From Micromonospora sediminicola (GTDB lineage: Bacteria > Actinomycetota > Actinomycetes > Mycobacteriales > Micromonosporaceae), in assembly GCF_900089585.1 (NCBI RefSeq), contig NZ_FLRH01000003.1, positions 791,001-855,000 on the forward strand: a stretch of DNA of 64,000 bases, written 5' to 3'. The translations under genes were made by a program, and so were the position numbers. Shown here piece by piece: positions 48,708-56,710 of the stretch. Within the stretch, counting starts at the first letter, position 1, and every line of letters begins with the position of its first letter. The notes below the pieces were generated by a model. That model was not told the origin of the DNA. It worked only from the letters and a program-made list of their open reading frames with translations, and did not search any database.

Positions 48708-49139
48708 TCACCTCCTCGGCATCAGCCGCACCGCGTGGATCATCGCGGCGGGGAACTGCGGGTTCAGGGCGGCGGTGTCCCGCTCGGAGCGCTGCAACGC
48801 CGCGCAGCAGTGGCACTGCGCGGGGTGGTTCGGCACGGGCAGGTACACGCCGGTGCCGAAGATGTTGTTGAAGTCGTTGGCCGGGGCGGTGGAGATCTCC
48901 AGCGGCTCCCCGCACCGCTGGCACAGCCCCGCCTCGTACGCCTCCAGGGCGAGCATCCACGCGACCTGCCGCGGGTCCCACTCGGTCTCCGGCACCGAGC
49001 GGGTGAGCCGGCCGCCGCCGTCGTGTTCGTAGGCGGTGGCCGGCTCCCAGCCGTCGAGGCGCTTGAGGCTTACGCCGAGGGTTCGGGCGAGCCGGAGCCG
49101 CTGAAGGAGTCCGGGGTCCTCAGCAATCCGGCGACGGAG
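48708..49139 (-). CDS. Tail assembly chaperone, frameshift (T) domain
   Basis: This frame has no sensible independent start; it is reached by a -1 shift at 49139-49145 from the G frame. The T portion adds 143 residues with two CxxC pairs (LCQRCGEPLEI and CHCC), a likely zinc-binding module, and ends just before the tape measure gene. The GT fusion would be 309 residues (166 + 143). T domains bind the tape measure while G coats it during tail assembly. Confidence 0.8.
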   Translation of the reverse strand, partial: LRRRIAEDPGLLQRLRLARTLGVSLKRLDGWEPATAYEHDGGGRLTRSVPETEWDPRQVAWMLALEAYEAGLCQRCGEPLEISTAPANDFNNIFGTGVYLPVPNHPAQCHCCAALQRSERDTAALNPQFPAAMIHAVRLMPRR

Positions 49140-49636
49140 AAAGGGAGGTCCTGGTCCTGGACGTTGAGGTTCCAGCAGGCCCGCCACAGCTTCTGCCACT
49201 GCGGCCGCGACAGCAGCTCGCCCTCCAGGTCCAGCAGCGCCGCCCAGGTGGCGTCCTTGAGCTGCGGGGACACGGTGCTCAGCCGCACCAAGACCGGGAG
49301 GAACGTCTCCCGGTTGACCTGCATGCGCAGGTCCTCCTCGTCGCCGTCGCGCGGCTGGTGCTCGGCCACCAGCTCCGCCCACCGCTTCGGCGCCAGCGCC
49401 CGCAGCTCGAACGGCACGGTCGCCGCCTCGATCTCGCCGCGCAGCTGCTCCATCCGGCGCAGCTTGTCGTCGGTGCCGTCGCCGGCGATACGCGGGTCGC
49501 CGGCTGCCGCCGCCTTGGCCTTACCGACCTCCTTGGCCAGCTGCCGCCACTGGTTGACCAGGTCGCCGCGGGTGCAGATCGCCACGGTGTCCTCTGCCGG
49601 CTTCGCGCCGGTGAGGATCGCGTCGACGTCGCTCAC
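49070..49636 (-). CDS. Tail assembly chaperone G
   Basis: This 188-residue alpha-helical acidic protein (DDKLRRMEQLRGEIEAATVPF, LRMQVNRETFLPVLVRLSTV) lies between the tail tube and tape measure genes, the usual place of the G chaperone. Its GTG start overlaps the upstream stop (GTGA, 49633-49636). Near the end it crosses the slippery heptamer CCCTTTC. Confidence 0.82.
   Translation of the reverse strand: MSDVDAILTGAKPAEDTVAICTRGDLVNQWRQLAKEVGKAKAAAAGDPRIAGDGTDDKLRRMEQLRGEIEAATVPFELRALAPKRWAELVAEHQPRDGDEEDLRMQVNRETFLPVLVRLSTVSPQLKDATWAALLDLEGELLSRPQWQKLWRACWNLNVQDQDLPFSVAGLLRTPDSFSGSGSPEPSA
49139..49145 (-). promoter_or_regulatory. -1 frameshift slippery site CCCTTTC
   Basis: In the zero frame the sequence reads CTC CCT TTC, so the heptamer is correctly phased as X-XXY-YYZ with X=C, Y=T, Z=C. 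Slipping back one base gives CCC TTT and continues in the T frame. This is the canonical arrangement for G/GT chaperones in long-tailed phages. Twenty-two zero-frame codons follow before the G stop. Confidence 0.85.
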
Positions 49637-50142
49637 GCCACCACCGCCACGTCCATCTGCACCTCGTTGCTGACGAACAGCCGCTGCGTGGCGGTGTGCA
49701 CGCTGTTGGCGCCGTTCCAGTTCTTCATCGGCTCGCCGGCCTCGATCGGCCACACGTCGGTCAGCTGCGCGATCGCCCACGCCGTGGTCCGCGGCACGCC
49801 GTAGCGGGCGAGGATGAACCCGGTCACGCCCTCGGCGAGGGTCAGGTACGCCTCGTTGTTGTCGGCGTCGGCCGGGTTGTGGACGTACACGACGGTCAGC
49901 GACCGCGACTTGCGGCCGGGCTTCTCGAAGTCCTGCACCGTGGCGATCCGCGAGTCGGTCACGGTGGCCTGCTCCCCGGAGGGCTGCCAACCATCGCCGG
50001 TGATGTAGCCGTGCAGCGGCTGCGACGTCACCGCGTTGATCTCGGTCAGCTTCGGCGACGCCGGGTCGACCAGGCTGGCCACGTACACCAGCGTCAGGGT
50101 GCCGTCGGACTTGACGGACGTGGGCAGCAGCGGCGACGTCAT
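49633..50142 (-). CDS. Major tail tube protein
   Basis: This 169-residue protein is beta-rich with a central helix (TLTLVYVASLVDPASPKLTEI, SRSLTVVYVHNPADADNNEAYL, LFVSNEVQMDVAVV) and lies immediately upstream of the G/GT chaperone genes. Size and position are those of actinophage tail tube proteins. Confidence 0.78.
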   Translation of the reverse strand: MTSPLLPTSVKSDGTLTLVYVASLVDPASPKLTEINAVTSQPLHGYITGDGWQPSGEQATVTDSRIATVQDFEKPGRKSRSLTVVYVHNPADADNNEAYLTLAEGVTGFILARYGVPRTTAWAIAQLTDVWPIEAGEPMKNWNGANSVHTATQRLFVSNEVQMDVAVVA

Positions 50143-50384
50143 CGGGTCTGCTCCTGGCTCTCCGCGCCGGTCGCGGTGTCGGCCGCCGCGCTCTGGGCGC
50201 GGCGGGTCTTGGGCTTGGCCTCGGCGGCGCCGGACGGCAGCGGCTGACCGAACGCGTCGACGGCGTCGACGGCGTCGAGGATCTCGACGTCACCGCGGTC
50301 GGCGAGCTGCTGCGCGCGCCGCCGCGGCAGCGACGACTCGGTCTTGGTCTTGGGGTCTCGCACGCGCACGAACTCAGTCGGCAC
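50139..50384 (-). CDS. Small acidic/basic phage protein
   Basis: This 81-residue charged protein, with VRDPKTKTESSLPRRRAQQL and an Ala-rich C-terminus, overlaps the tail tube start (ATGA). GGAGGA precedes the GTG at 50384. Short genes at this place in actinophages are usually neck or tail-associated; no function known. Confidence 0.65.
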   Translation of the reverse strand: MPTEFVRVRDPKTKTESSLPRRRAQQLADRGDVEILDAVDAVDAFGQPLPSGAAEAKPKTRRAQSAAADTATGAESQEQTR

Positions 50385-50411
50385 GACTCCTCCAATGGGT
50401 GTGGTGCCGGA

Positions 50412-50840
50412 CTAGCCCGGCAGGGTTTCGAGGCGGAACACGTACACCTGGTCGACCACCAGGCGGCCCGTGGACTCGTCGGCCCGGACCGGCGGCGAGT
50501 CGAGGTAGCGGATCGGAAAGCACTGCCGGCCGGCGATGACCGGCACGGTGTCGAGCAGCGCGTCGACCACCTGCTGAGCGACCGCCCGGGCGGCGATGTC
50601 GTTACCGCCGACGCAATGCGCGGTGATGTCGAACACCGCCCGCGTCGTCGCGGCGACGATCGACGGGCCGAGCGCGAAGCCGGGCCGGATCTGCACGGCC
50701 ACGTACGGCGGCTCGGCCTCGTCCGGCACGATCTGCCCGGCGTCGTCGGGCTCCTCCGGCGGATACACCGTCAGGTCCTCGCGGGCGCGCAGCAGACCGA
50801 GGATCGTATCGGCGTGGGCCTGGATGTCGACGCCGGTCAC
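50412..50840 (-). CDS. Tail completion / terminator-like protein
   Basis: This 142-residue protein (ADTILGLLRAREDLTVYPPEEP, AVFDITAHCVGGNDIAARAVAQQVVDALLD) has the alpha/beta pattern and position of gpU-like tail terminator proteins, which cap the tube and join the head. The GTG at 50840 overlaps the upstream gene end (GTGA). Confidence 0.68.
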   Translation of the reverse strand: MTGVDIQAHADTILGLLRAREDLTVYPPEEPDDAGQIVPDEAEPPYVAVQIRPGFALGPSIVAATTRAVFDITAHCVGGNDIAARAVAQQVVDALLDTVPVIAGRQCFPIRYLDSPPVRADESTGRLVVDQVYVFRLETLPG

Positions 50841-51235
50841 GTGCGGCCGTCCAGGGCGTCCGCTGCGGCCTTCTCCAGGCCGTGCTCCCAGTCGGGGGTC
50901 CAGATGTCCAGCGCCGGCCCCAGATGCGCATACGGCGGGTTGTTGATGGTGCCGTACTCCAGGATGTTGCCCAGCGCGCCCTGGCGGCGTTCCTTCTCCG
51001 GGCCGATCTCCGCGGCCACGCCGTCGCCGGCGCCGCGGTCGTCGACGTCGTAGGTGATCGCCTGCGGGTAGTCCGGGGCGTGCGCCAGCCCGGAGGCGAA
51101 CTCCCGGGAGGTGTCCTTGATGCCGCGGGCGGAGAACTCGGTGGCCTTGACCAGGTTGCGGTGCGCGTCGGCCGGCACCTGCTCCAGGTGCGCGCGAAGC
51201 CGGTTGACGTCGGAGGCATCCAGGTCGATGTTCAC
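50837..51235 (-). CDS. HK97 gp10-like neck protein
   Basis: This 132-residue protein (NRLRAHLEQVPADAHRNLVKATEF, LGNILEYGTINNPPYAHLGPAL) matches the HK97 gp10-type pattern: an N-terminal helical part and a C-terminal EYG..NPP..HLGPALD motif. It joins head and tail. GTG at 51235 overlaps the upstream stop. Confidence 0.8.
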   Translation of the reverse strand: MNIDLDASDVNRLRAHLEQVPADAHRNLVKATEFSARGIKDTSREFASGLAHAPDYPQAITYDVDDRGAGDGVAAEIGPEKERRQGALGNILEYGTINNPPYAHLGPALDIWTPDWEHGLEKAAADALDGRT

Positions 51236-51633
51236 GACGTGCGCTCCTTGACCTTGAGCCGGCGGGCGGTGGCGTCGGCGTGCCGGTGCGGGGCATCGAC
51301 GACGAACACCCGCCCGACCAGGTCTGGGTCGCCGGTCGAGGCGGTGATCACGCACTCGTCGCCTGTCTGCGGCACCGGGGCGGCGCCCATCGGGATGTGC
51401 ACCTCCACGCCGACCATCACCACCACGGCCTCCCCGACAGTGGCCGGCGCGGCGGTGGGTGAGGGCTGCTTGAGCCGGCACTTGCCGGCGTACCCATTGG
51501 CGTAGACCGGCGTGATCTTCCCCGTGGCCGGGTTGGTGGAGGTGCCGGTCTTGCGACGAAACTGGCACGTGTCGCGCATCCGCGCCTCGGCGAGGCGGCG
51601 GCCGCGGGCCACCGCCTGGTCGAAGCGGCCCAT
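51232..51633 (-). CDS. Head-tail adaptor protein (DUF6093-like)
   Basis: This 133-residue protein (RDTCQFRRKTGTSTNPATGKI, VVVMVGVEVHIPMGAAPV, RVFVVDAPHRHADATARRLKV) has the beta-barrel pattern of actinophage DUF6093 and gp16-type stopper proteins that close the head-tail junction. The ATG at 51633 overlaps the stop of the next upstream gene by one base. Confidence 0.75.
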   Translation of the reverse strand: MGRFDQAVARGRRLAEARMRDTCQFRRKTGTSTNPATGKITPVYANGYAGKCRLKQPSPTAAPATVGEAVVVMVGVEVHIPMGAAPVPQTGDECVITASTGDPDLVGRVFVVDAPHRHADATARRLKVKERTS

Positions 51634-52193
51634 CAGCGTCGCCGCCCGTACTGGCGGCGCAGCGCCGCGCGCAGCGTCGGCGTGCCGTCCATGTGCGTCG
51701 ACATCGCCGCGTAGGTCGTGGACCAGTCGTCCTGCGCCTCGGCCTTGACCCCGGCCGGGTTGTACGGCACGTCGCGGATCAGGCCGAGCACCGCCGAGCG
51801 GGCCAGCTGCAACTCCTGCGACCCGTCCGGGTAGCCGTGGGTGTAGACCACGGTGACCGGGATCAGATCGCCCGGGCGGTCCGACCAGCCGCAGCGCCGG
51901 TACAGGCGGGTTCCGTGCAGCCGGTACCCGGCCGCGCCGGCCGCGATCGGGGAGCCGTTGTAGTCCACCGACGTGACCGCCTGGACCGGGAACTGCGGCA
52001 GGGGCAGCCACTGGCTCGGGCCGGCGGTGAGCACCGCGGTGTCGTCGACGACCTCGACGATGCGCTGCCCGCCGGCGGCGGCCTGGACCACCGCGGTGGC
52101 GCACTCGATCAGCAGGGTCACCTGCGCGTCGGGCAGGTCCTGGTCGTCGAGCAGGTTCTTCAGGTCGGCCGGGGCCGCCAGCTGGTCCGCCAC
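51633..52193 (-). CDS. Head-tail connector protein
   Basis: This 186-residue alpha-helical protein (LKNLLDDQDLPDAQVTLLIE, ATAVVQAAAGGQ) with a central beta part (AVTSVDYNGSPIAAGAAGYRL) matches gp6/HK97 connector-type proteins attached to the portal. The start is GTG at 52193. Upstream lie two hairpins that separate it from the capsid genes. Confidence 0.78.
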   Translation of the reverse strand: MADQLAAPADLKNLLDDQDLPDAQVTLLIECATAVVQAAAGGQRIVEVVDDTAVLTAGPSQWLPLPQFPVQAVTSVDYNGSPIAAGAAGYRLHGTRLYRRCGWSDRPGDLIPVTVVYTHGYPDGSQELQLARSAVLGLIRDVPYNPAGVKAEAQDDWSTTYAAMSTHMDGTPTLRAALRRQYGRRR

Positions 52194-52214
52194 CGAGTCC
52201 CCCTCTCCTGAACC

Positions 52215-52236
52215 AGGTGTTCAGTGCTGAACACCT
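52215..52236. promoter_or_regulatory. 22-base palindrome between capsid and neck genes
   Basis: Ten-base perfect arms, AGGTGTTCAG (52215-52224) and CTGAACACCT (52227-52236), flank a central TG. It lies just before the connector gene start. It is shorter and less GC-rich than the other terminators and could be an operator or an RNA processing hairpin. Confidence 0.55.
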
Positions 52237-52246
52237 GCCGTGGTGC

Positions 52247-52284
52247 GGGCTCGGCCGGCAGGGGTGCTCCTGCCGGCCGAGCCC
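52247..52284 (-). terminator. Hairpin after the 52293 gene (attenuator)
   Basis: Sixteen-base perfect arms (52247-52262 and 52269-52284, core GGGCTCGGCCGGCAGG) with a six-base loop lie eight bases past the stop at 52293. It probably reduces readthrough from the highly expressed capsid genes into neck and tail genes. Confidence 0.8.
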
Positions 52285-52292
52285 GGTCCGGG

Positions 52293-52952
52293 TCAGCCGC
52301 GGCTGCTGCCGGTGGCCTTGGTCGCCTTGGCCGCGCTGGCCTTGGCGGCGGCGGTGGCCTTGGTCGCCTTCGCCGGGGTGCTGGCGCTGTCGCCGGCGCC
52401 GCCGGCGAGCGGATCCGGGTCGGGCACGGCGACCCCGCCCGGCGTGGCCGGGGCGATCACCGTGCCGTCGTCGACGAGCGCCTCCGGCACGGCCGGCGGC
52501 TCGGTCTCCTGCCCGCCCATGACCTTCTGCAGCTCGACGACCAGGCCCTGGCGGGTGTTCAGGCCCTTGGCCTGCTCCATGTCCAGGGCCACCCGGGCGC
52601 GGGCGAGGTCCTCACCGACCCAGTCGAGGATGTCCTCGGCCGCGCCGGCGACGATGACGTCCCGGTCGATCTCGTCCGGCTCGACCAGGCCCGGCACCGG
52701 CCGGGCCGCCGGCGTGCCGAACCGGTTGGTCGGCCCGTCGGTCTCCGCCGACGCGTCGACGTCCCCGTCGCCGTCGCGCAGGCTGATCGCGCCGGCGTCG
52801 AGCAGCCGCTGACGCTGCTCGTCCGACACGTCGTCCGGCAGCGGCGCCCCGTGCGGGACGTCGACCAGGGCGCGGCCGGCGCCCACCTGCGTCTCGACGG
52901 TCACGTAGCCGGCCGTGACGACGTACTGCTCCTTGTCCTTGGCCTTCGCCAT
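52293..52952 (-). CDS. Head-region protein with Lys/Ala-rich C-terminus
   Basis: This 219-residue protein has a short N-terminal beta region (KEQYVVTAGYVTVETQVGAG), a charged middle and a low-complexity C-terminal tail of Ala/Lys/Thr (AKATKATAAAKASAAKATKA). The position between the major capsid protein and connectors suggests a head decoration, head fibre or completion protein. A histone-like tail could bind DNA or the capsid surface. AAAGGAG precedes the ATG at 52952. Confidence 0.6.
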   Translation of the reverse strand: MAKAKDKEQYVVTAGYVTVETQVGAGRALVDVPHGAPLPDDVSDEQRQRLLDAGAISLRDGDGDVDASAETDGPTNRFGTPAARPVPGLVEPDEIDRDVIVAGAAEDILDWVGEDLARARVALDMEQAKGLNTRQGLVVELQKVMGGQETEPPAVPEALVDDGTVIAPATPGGVAVPDPDPLAGGAGDSASTPAKATKATAAAKASAAKATKATGSSRG

Positions 52953-53011
52953 GATGCAGCGCTCCTTTACGCCTTGAGATTGACGATCTCGGGTGGTGGG
53001 CCGGGCGCTGC

Positions 53012-54208
53012 TCAGCCGTTGGCCTTCAGGTTGATGATCTTGCCGTGCTTGCGCTCGTTGCCGTAGGCGAGACCGACCTCGCCGTAGAGCTGGTTCTTGT
53101 CGTAGGCGCCCGTCTTGGCCAGGGGCTCCTCGAACATGTGGCCCTTGCCGGGGACCTCCAGGTACACCGGCCGGCACTCCTCGAGGGAGACGACCTGGAC
53201 CACGTCGGCCGGCATGTGCCGGTTGAGCATGACGTTGAGGATTCCGAAGTCGGTCTCGATCCGGTTGACGGTCACACCGCCGACGGTGGAGATCTCCTTG
53301 GTCACGTAGCCGGCCGCCACGTAGGCGTTGGTGATCGCCAGCTTCTGCGAGGCTCCCACCATGATCGTGGCGGTCTCGGACTGCATGATGCCGCCGTTGT
53401 TGTAGACGGTCATCAGCAGCGCGTCCACCATGGTCTTGGTCAGGGCCACGCCCTTGGCCCAGACCACAGTGCCGTTCGCGGTGATGTCGACCGGCGCGCC
53501 GTCCTTGGTCAGCGACACCTTGAAGTCGCTGGCGGTGAATCCGCTCGCGACGACGTAGTAGACGGCGGTAGTGGTCAGCGGGGTGGCAGTGCCCACCGAG
53601 GTGAACCGGATGCTGTCGCCGACGGCCAGGCCGTGCGCGGCCAGGGTGATCAGGTCCGTGGTCGCGGCCGCCGTTCCGGTCGCGGTGACGCCGGCGGCGG
53701 CGTCGACGACGTTGGACGACGTGGCCGCGAGGATGCCCCGGGTCTTGCGGGCGGTCAGGTTGTCCGCCGGCAGCTGGTAGATGCCGTTGACGAACGACCA
53801 CTCGATGTCGCGGACCATCTGCTTGAGCATCAGCTCGGTCTGCCAGTCCAGCTCGTCGACGACCGGGTTGGCCGCGCCGGCGGTGGCCAGCCCGCCGAGC
53901 CGGCCGGTGGCCGCCCGCTTGGTGTAGGACACCCCGACGGTCTCGTGGTGGATCTGCGTCACGTTCTTCTTCTGACCGCGGATCCGGTTCTGCGCGGTCG
54001 GCGCGTCCTGGCCCTCCAGGGCCACGTTCTGCCCGGCGGCGCGCAGGTCGTACTCCGACCACTCGAACTCGGTGTCGGTGGTTTGCCCGCCGCCGGTCAG
54101 CCCGCCGATCGCCGAGAAGAACGGCGTGTCCGACGGGGTGAGCAGGTACAGGATGCCCGTGTAGTTGGGCAGGTTGTAGGTGGTGCCGAGCGCGGTGATG
54201 CCAGCCAT
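53012..54208 (-). CDS. Major capsid protein
   Basis: This 398-residue protein has an HK97-fold-like pattern: N-arm (TYNLPNYTGILYLLTPSDTPFFSAIGG), QTELMLKQMVRDIEWSFVNG helix (spine-like), P-domain (ATIMVGASQKLAITNAYV) and C-terminal beta segment (NVMLNRHMPADVVQVVSLEE). It resembles DUF5309/SU10-type capsid proteins. Residues about 165-250 form a beta-rich insertion (TLAAHGLAVGDSIRFTSVG, YYVVASGFTASDFKVSL), likely a surface domain. The gene follows the scaffold gene. Confidence 0.88.
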   Translation of the reverse strand: MAGITALGTTYNLPNYTGILYLLTPSDTPFFSAIGGLTGGGQTTDTEFEWSEYDLRAAGQNVALEGQDAPTAQNRIRGQKKNVTQIHHETVGVSYTKRAATGRLGGLATAGAANPVVDELDWQTELMLKQMVRDIEWSFVNGIYQLPADNLTARKTRGILAATSSNVVDAAAGVTATGTAAATTDLITLAAHGLAVGDSIRFTSVGTATPLTTTAVYYVVASGFTASDFKVSLTKDGAPVDITANGTVVWAKGVALTKTMVDALLMTVYNNGGIMQSETATIMVGASQKLAITNAYVAAGYVTKEISTVGGVTVNRIETDFGILNVMLNRHMPADVVQVVSLEECRPVYLEVPGKGHMFEEPLAKTGAYDKNQLYGEVGLAYGNERKHGKIINLKANG

Positions 54209-54262
54209 CGCTGGTCGCTCCCTTCGATCGTTCCTTGGGCGCGGCCCGCGCCGGCCCTTCGG

Positions 54263-54994
54263 TTACTGCTGGACGGTCAGCTTCTGCTTCTGCAGACGGA
54301 TGACCTCACGGACGTTGCCGGCGGCCTGCGCGGCCGCGATCAGCGCTTCCAGGTCCGCCGGCTGGTTGCCCCGGGTGCCCTGCGTCGGGTCCGGAGCGGG
54401 GTTACGCGGCCCGGCCGGCGCGCCGGGGAACAGCTGCAGCAGCGCGTCCGCGTCCGCTTCGAGCTCTTCCCGGGTGGAGCCCTGCAGACGCGCGGCCTGC
54501 TGCGGCGTGAGCCCCTTCGCGGCGGCGACCTCGGCAACTGAGCGCGCCCGCCGCTCCTCGGCGAGCTCCTTCTCGTACGAGTCGAACCGCTCGTTCAGCA
54601 GCTCAAGGTCGCTCTTGCCCTTCTCGTGGTCGCCGTCGCCGAAGGCCGCGGCGAGCCGGGAGAAACGCTTCTCCAGCGCGATGCGAGCTACCCGTTCCTC
54701 GCGCAGCGCCTTCTCGCCGGCGGGGCCGAGCGGCTTGTCCTGCGGGTCGCCGCCGGTCGGGGCCGGGTCGGCGGGCGGCTGGCCGCCGCCGCTGCCGGTG
54801 CCGGGGTTGGCCGGCGGTGCGCCTGTGCCTGGGTCCGCCGGTGGCTGACCGGGGCCGGGGGCGGGTGCCGGCGGGTCGGGGGCGGCGCCGAGCTGCGGCC
54901 AGATCAGCCGGCCGGAGCGGGTGCGGCCGAGCGCGCGCAGCGGGTCGCCCGTGCGCGGGTGCCGCAGATGCGGATGGGTGGGCAGGTGGGTCAT
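54263..54994 (-). CDS. Capsid scaffolding protein
   Basis: This 243-residue protein has a Pro/Gly-rich N-terminal region and a highly charged helical C-terminal half (ELLNERFDSYEKELAEERRA, AGNVREVIRLQKQKLTVQQ) typical of scaffolds that direct capsid assembly and are removed. It precedes the capsid gene. Confidence 0.85.
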   Translation of the reverse strand: MTHLPTHPHLRHPRTGDPLRALGRTRSGRLIWPQLGAAPDPPAPAPGPGQPPADPGTGAPPANPGTGSGGGQPPADPAPTGGDPQDKPLGPAGEKALREERVARIALEKRFSRLAAAFGDGDHEKGKSDLELLNERFDSYEKELAEERRARSVAEVAAAKGLTPQQAARLQGSTREELEADADALLQLFPGAPAGPRNPAPDPTQGTRGNQPADLEALIAAAQAAGNVREVIRLQKQKLTVQQ

Positions 54995-55052
54995 CGCGAC
55001 CTCCGGTAGGTGGCCACAGCATCGCGCCGGGCCAGGTGATGTGTGCGGGCCC

Positions 55053-55325
55053 CTACTCGCCGGGGCCCTTGACGTCGACGGAGAAGACGGGCAGCGGGCC
55101 GTACACGGCCAGCCACACCGTCCCGCCGGCGGCGAGCTTCTCCAGGTCCCCGTCCTCCAGCCGCAGCCGCACGCAGACCCGGGGTAGGCCGGTGTGCTCG
55201 CCGGTGTCCACCAGCACCTCGACCGGTGCGATGTCGGTGTCGGTCAGGTCACCGGACGGGCCGGTGGCCACCATCCGGCGGGCACCGGGCCACATCTCGT
55301 CGTCGGGGATCGGACTCGGGCGCAT
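55053..55325 (-). CDS. Small phage protein
   Basis: This 90-residue protein (DLTDTDIAPVEVLVDTGEHT, GGTVWLAVYGPLPVFSVDVKG) is beta-rich. The ATG at 55325 shares a base with the upstream stop (TGATG). It is located between the MuF-like and scaffold genes. No function known. Confidence 0.6.
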   Translation of the reverse strand: MRPSPIPDDEMWPGARRMVATGPSGDLTDTDIAPVEVLVDTGEHTGLPRVCVRLRLEDGDLEKLAAGGTVWLAVYGPLPVFSVDVKGPGE

Positions 55326-55633
55326 CAGACGCGAGGCGGCCAGCACCAGGTACCCGGCGGGATCGTGCCGCCGGTCGGCTCGTGTCCGTCCGCGGGCTCA
55401 CCCCGCTTCCGCGAGGTCACCCAGTGCTGCTGGATGCCGTCGAGCTGAACCACCAGGTTGGCGGTGCCGGAGGCCGGGTCGAAGACGGCGGTGACCATGG
55501 CCGGGTAGATCTGGCCGGCGCTGACCGGGTTGCGGTGCTTCTGGACGGCGGTCGCGTCGCTGCCGGAGGTGATGCTCGCGACGTCGGCGTCGCTCAGCCG
55601 GTAGTGGACGATGCGGCCGATGGTGGGCTGCAT
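55325..55633 (-). CDS. Small conserved phage protein
   Basis: This 102-residue protein begins PTIGRIVHYRLSDADVASI and contains NPVSAGQIYPAMVTAVFDP and a C-terminal GTIPPGTWCWPP. Proteins of this pattern are frequent in actinophages, and their role is unknown to me. Confidence 0.7.
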   Translation of the reverse strand: MQPTIGRIVHYRLSDADVASITSGSDATAVQKHRNPVSAGQIYPAMVTAVFDPASGTANLVVQLDGIQQHWVTSRKRGEPADGHEPTGGTIPPGTWCWPPRV

Positions 55634-55651
55634 GAGGTCTCCTTCGGTCGG

Positions 55652-56710
55652 TCAGCGGATGTAGCCGAAGCGGCGCAGGAGGCGGATCGCTTCGTCGCGG
55701 TCGTCGCCGGCGGCGGTGAGGATGCTCTCGGGCATCAGGCGGGGCGTGCGGGCCTGCCGGTAGCGGCCGCCGTCCTTGACGCCGCGCTCTCGGGCGCCGA
55801 GGCGGACGCCGGCGACGCCGCGGGTGGTGGTGCCCTCGGTGGTGGTGTAGACCTGCCGGCCGTACACGTCGCGGGTTGCCAGCTGCCCGCGGTCGCGGCC
55901 GCCGCGCAGCATCCGCGTCTCGGCGGCGGTGAGGCGGGCGCCGGCCGGGGCGAGGCCGAACGCGCCGCGGCGGGCGTTGACGACCTGGCCGATGTCAGCG
56001 CCGAGACGGATGGACGCTGCGCCGGCCTTGGTGAACTGCCGGTCCTGCTCGTCCGGTGTGAGGCTGTCGAACCAGGCCCGGGGGTTGGTGGCGATCGCGT
56101 CGACGGTGTCCTCGGCGGCGGGCACGTGGACGCAGTCGCAGCACGGGTGCCGGTCGAAGGCCTCCGCGCTGCGGTAGCGGCGGCCGGCGAGCACGACGCA
56201 GCGGCCGCAGGTCTTCCCGACGACCATCCGGATGTAGGTGTCGACATCGCGGGCGGCCATCGCGGTGGCGTCGGCGGCCCGGCCGGCGTCAGCGACCTGC
56301 GTCCGGACCGCCGTCTCCAGGGTGGCGTATCCGCCGGCGAGGGCCCGCTCGACGTCGACGCCGGCACCGATCGCGGTCAGCGCGGTGATGGCCGGCTCGT
56401 ACAGCAGGGACGGCAGGGGCCGGCCGTCGGAGGCGATGCCGGCGAGCGCGGCCGGCACCACCCGCGCCCGCGCCCGAGGGTCGGCGCCCTGGGCGTCGAG
56501 CACCGCGTCGAGGTAGCTGTCCGCGGTGACCGCGGCGGCGAGCTGCGCGGCCGCGGTGACGGGCACCAGGTCGCCGAGCTGGGCGGCCCAGCTGCGGGCG
56601 ATCGCGTCCGGGTCGACCCGGGACCACAGCTGCCGGGCGACGACGACCAAGCGGCCAACGATCCGCCGGCGGCGGCGGTAGTGCTCGCGGGCGACCTGCT
56701 CAGCCGACAC
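55652..56710 (-). CDS. MuF-like minor head protein
   Basis: This 352-residue protein has a helical N-terminus (REHYRRRRRIVGRLVVVARQLW), a central part with a zinc-like cluster (KTCGRCVVLAGRRYRSAEAFDRHPCCDCVH, written here as KTCGRC and HPCCDCVH motifs separated by 18 residues) and a C-terminal helix bundle. This is typical of the MuF/VG15-type proteins encoded after portal genes; some carry C-terminal toxins or protease, but none is evident here. GTG at 56710 overlaps the portal stop. Confidence 0.78.
   Translation of the reverse strand: MSAEQVAREHYRRRRRIVGRLVVVARQLWSRVDPDAIARSWAAQLGDLVPVTAAAQLAAAVTADSYLDAVLDAQGADPRARARVVPAALAGIASDGRPLPSLLYEPAITALTAIGAGVDVERALAGGYATLETAVRTQVADAGRAADATAMAARDVDTYIRMVVGKTCGRCVVLAGRRYRSAEAFDRHPCCDCVHVPAAEDTVDAIATNPRAWFDSLTPDEQDRQFTKAGAASIRLGADIGQVVNARRGAFGLAPAGARLTAAETRMLRGGRDRGQLATRDVYGRQVYTTTEGTTTRGVAGVRLGARERGVKDGGRYRQARTPRLMPESILTAAGDDRDEAIRLLRRFGYIR

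Noticed and set aside
44297..48871. A 1524-codon open frame on the + strand
   Set aside because: It is antisense to the well-supported tail-tip, Dit and tape-measure genes; its composition is low complexity (Arg, Gly, Ala, Val), as expected of a shadow frame in high-GC DNA.
54603..55022. Alternative minus-strand frame over the scaffold gene
   Set aside because: Same region as the charged helical scaffold with proper codon bias; the alternative is Pro/Arg-rich shadow sequence.
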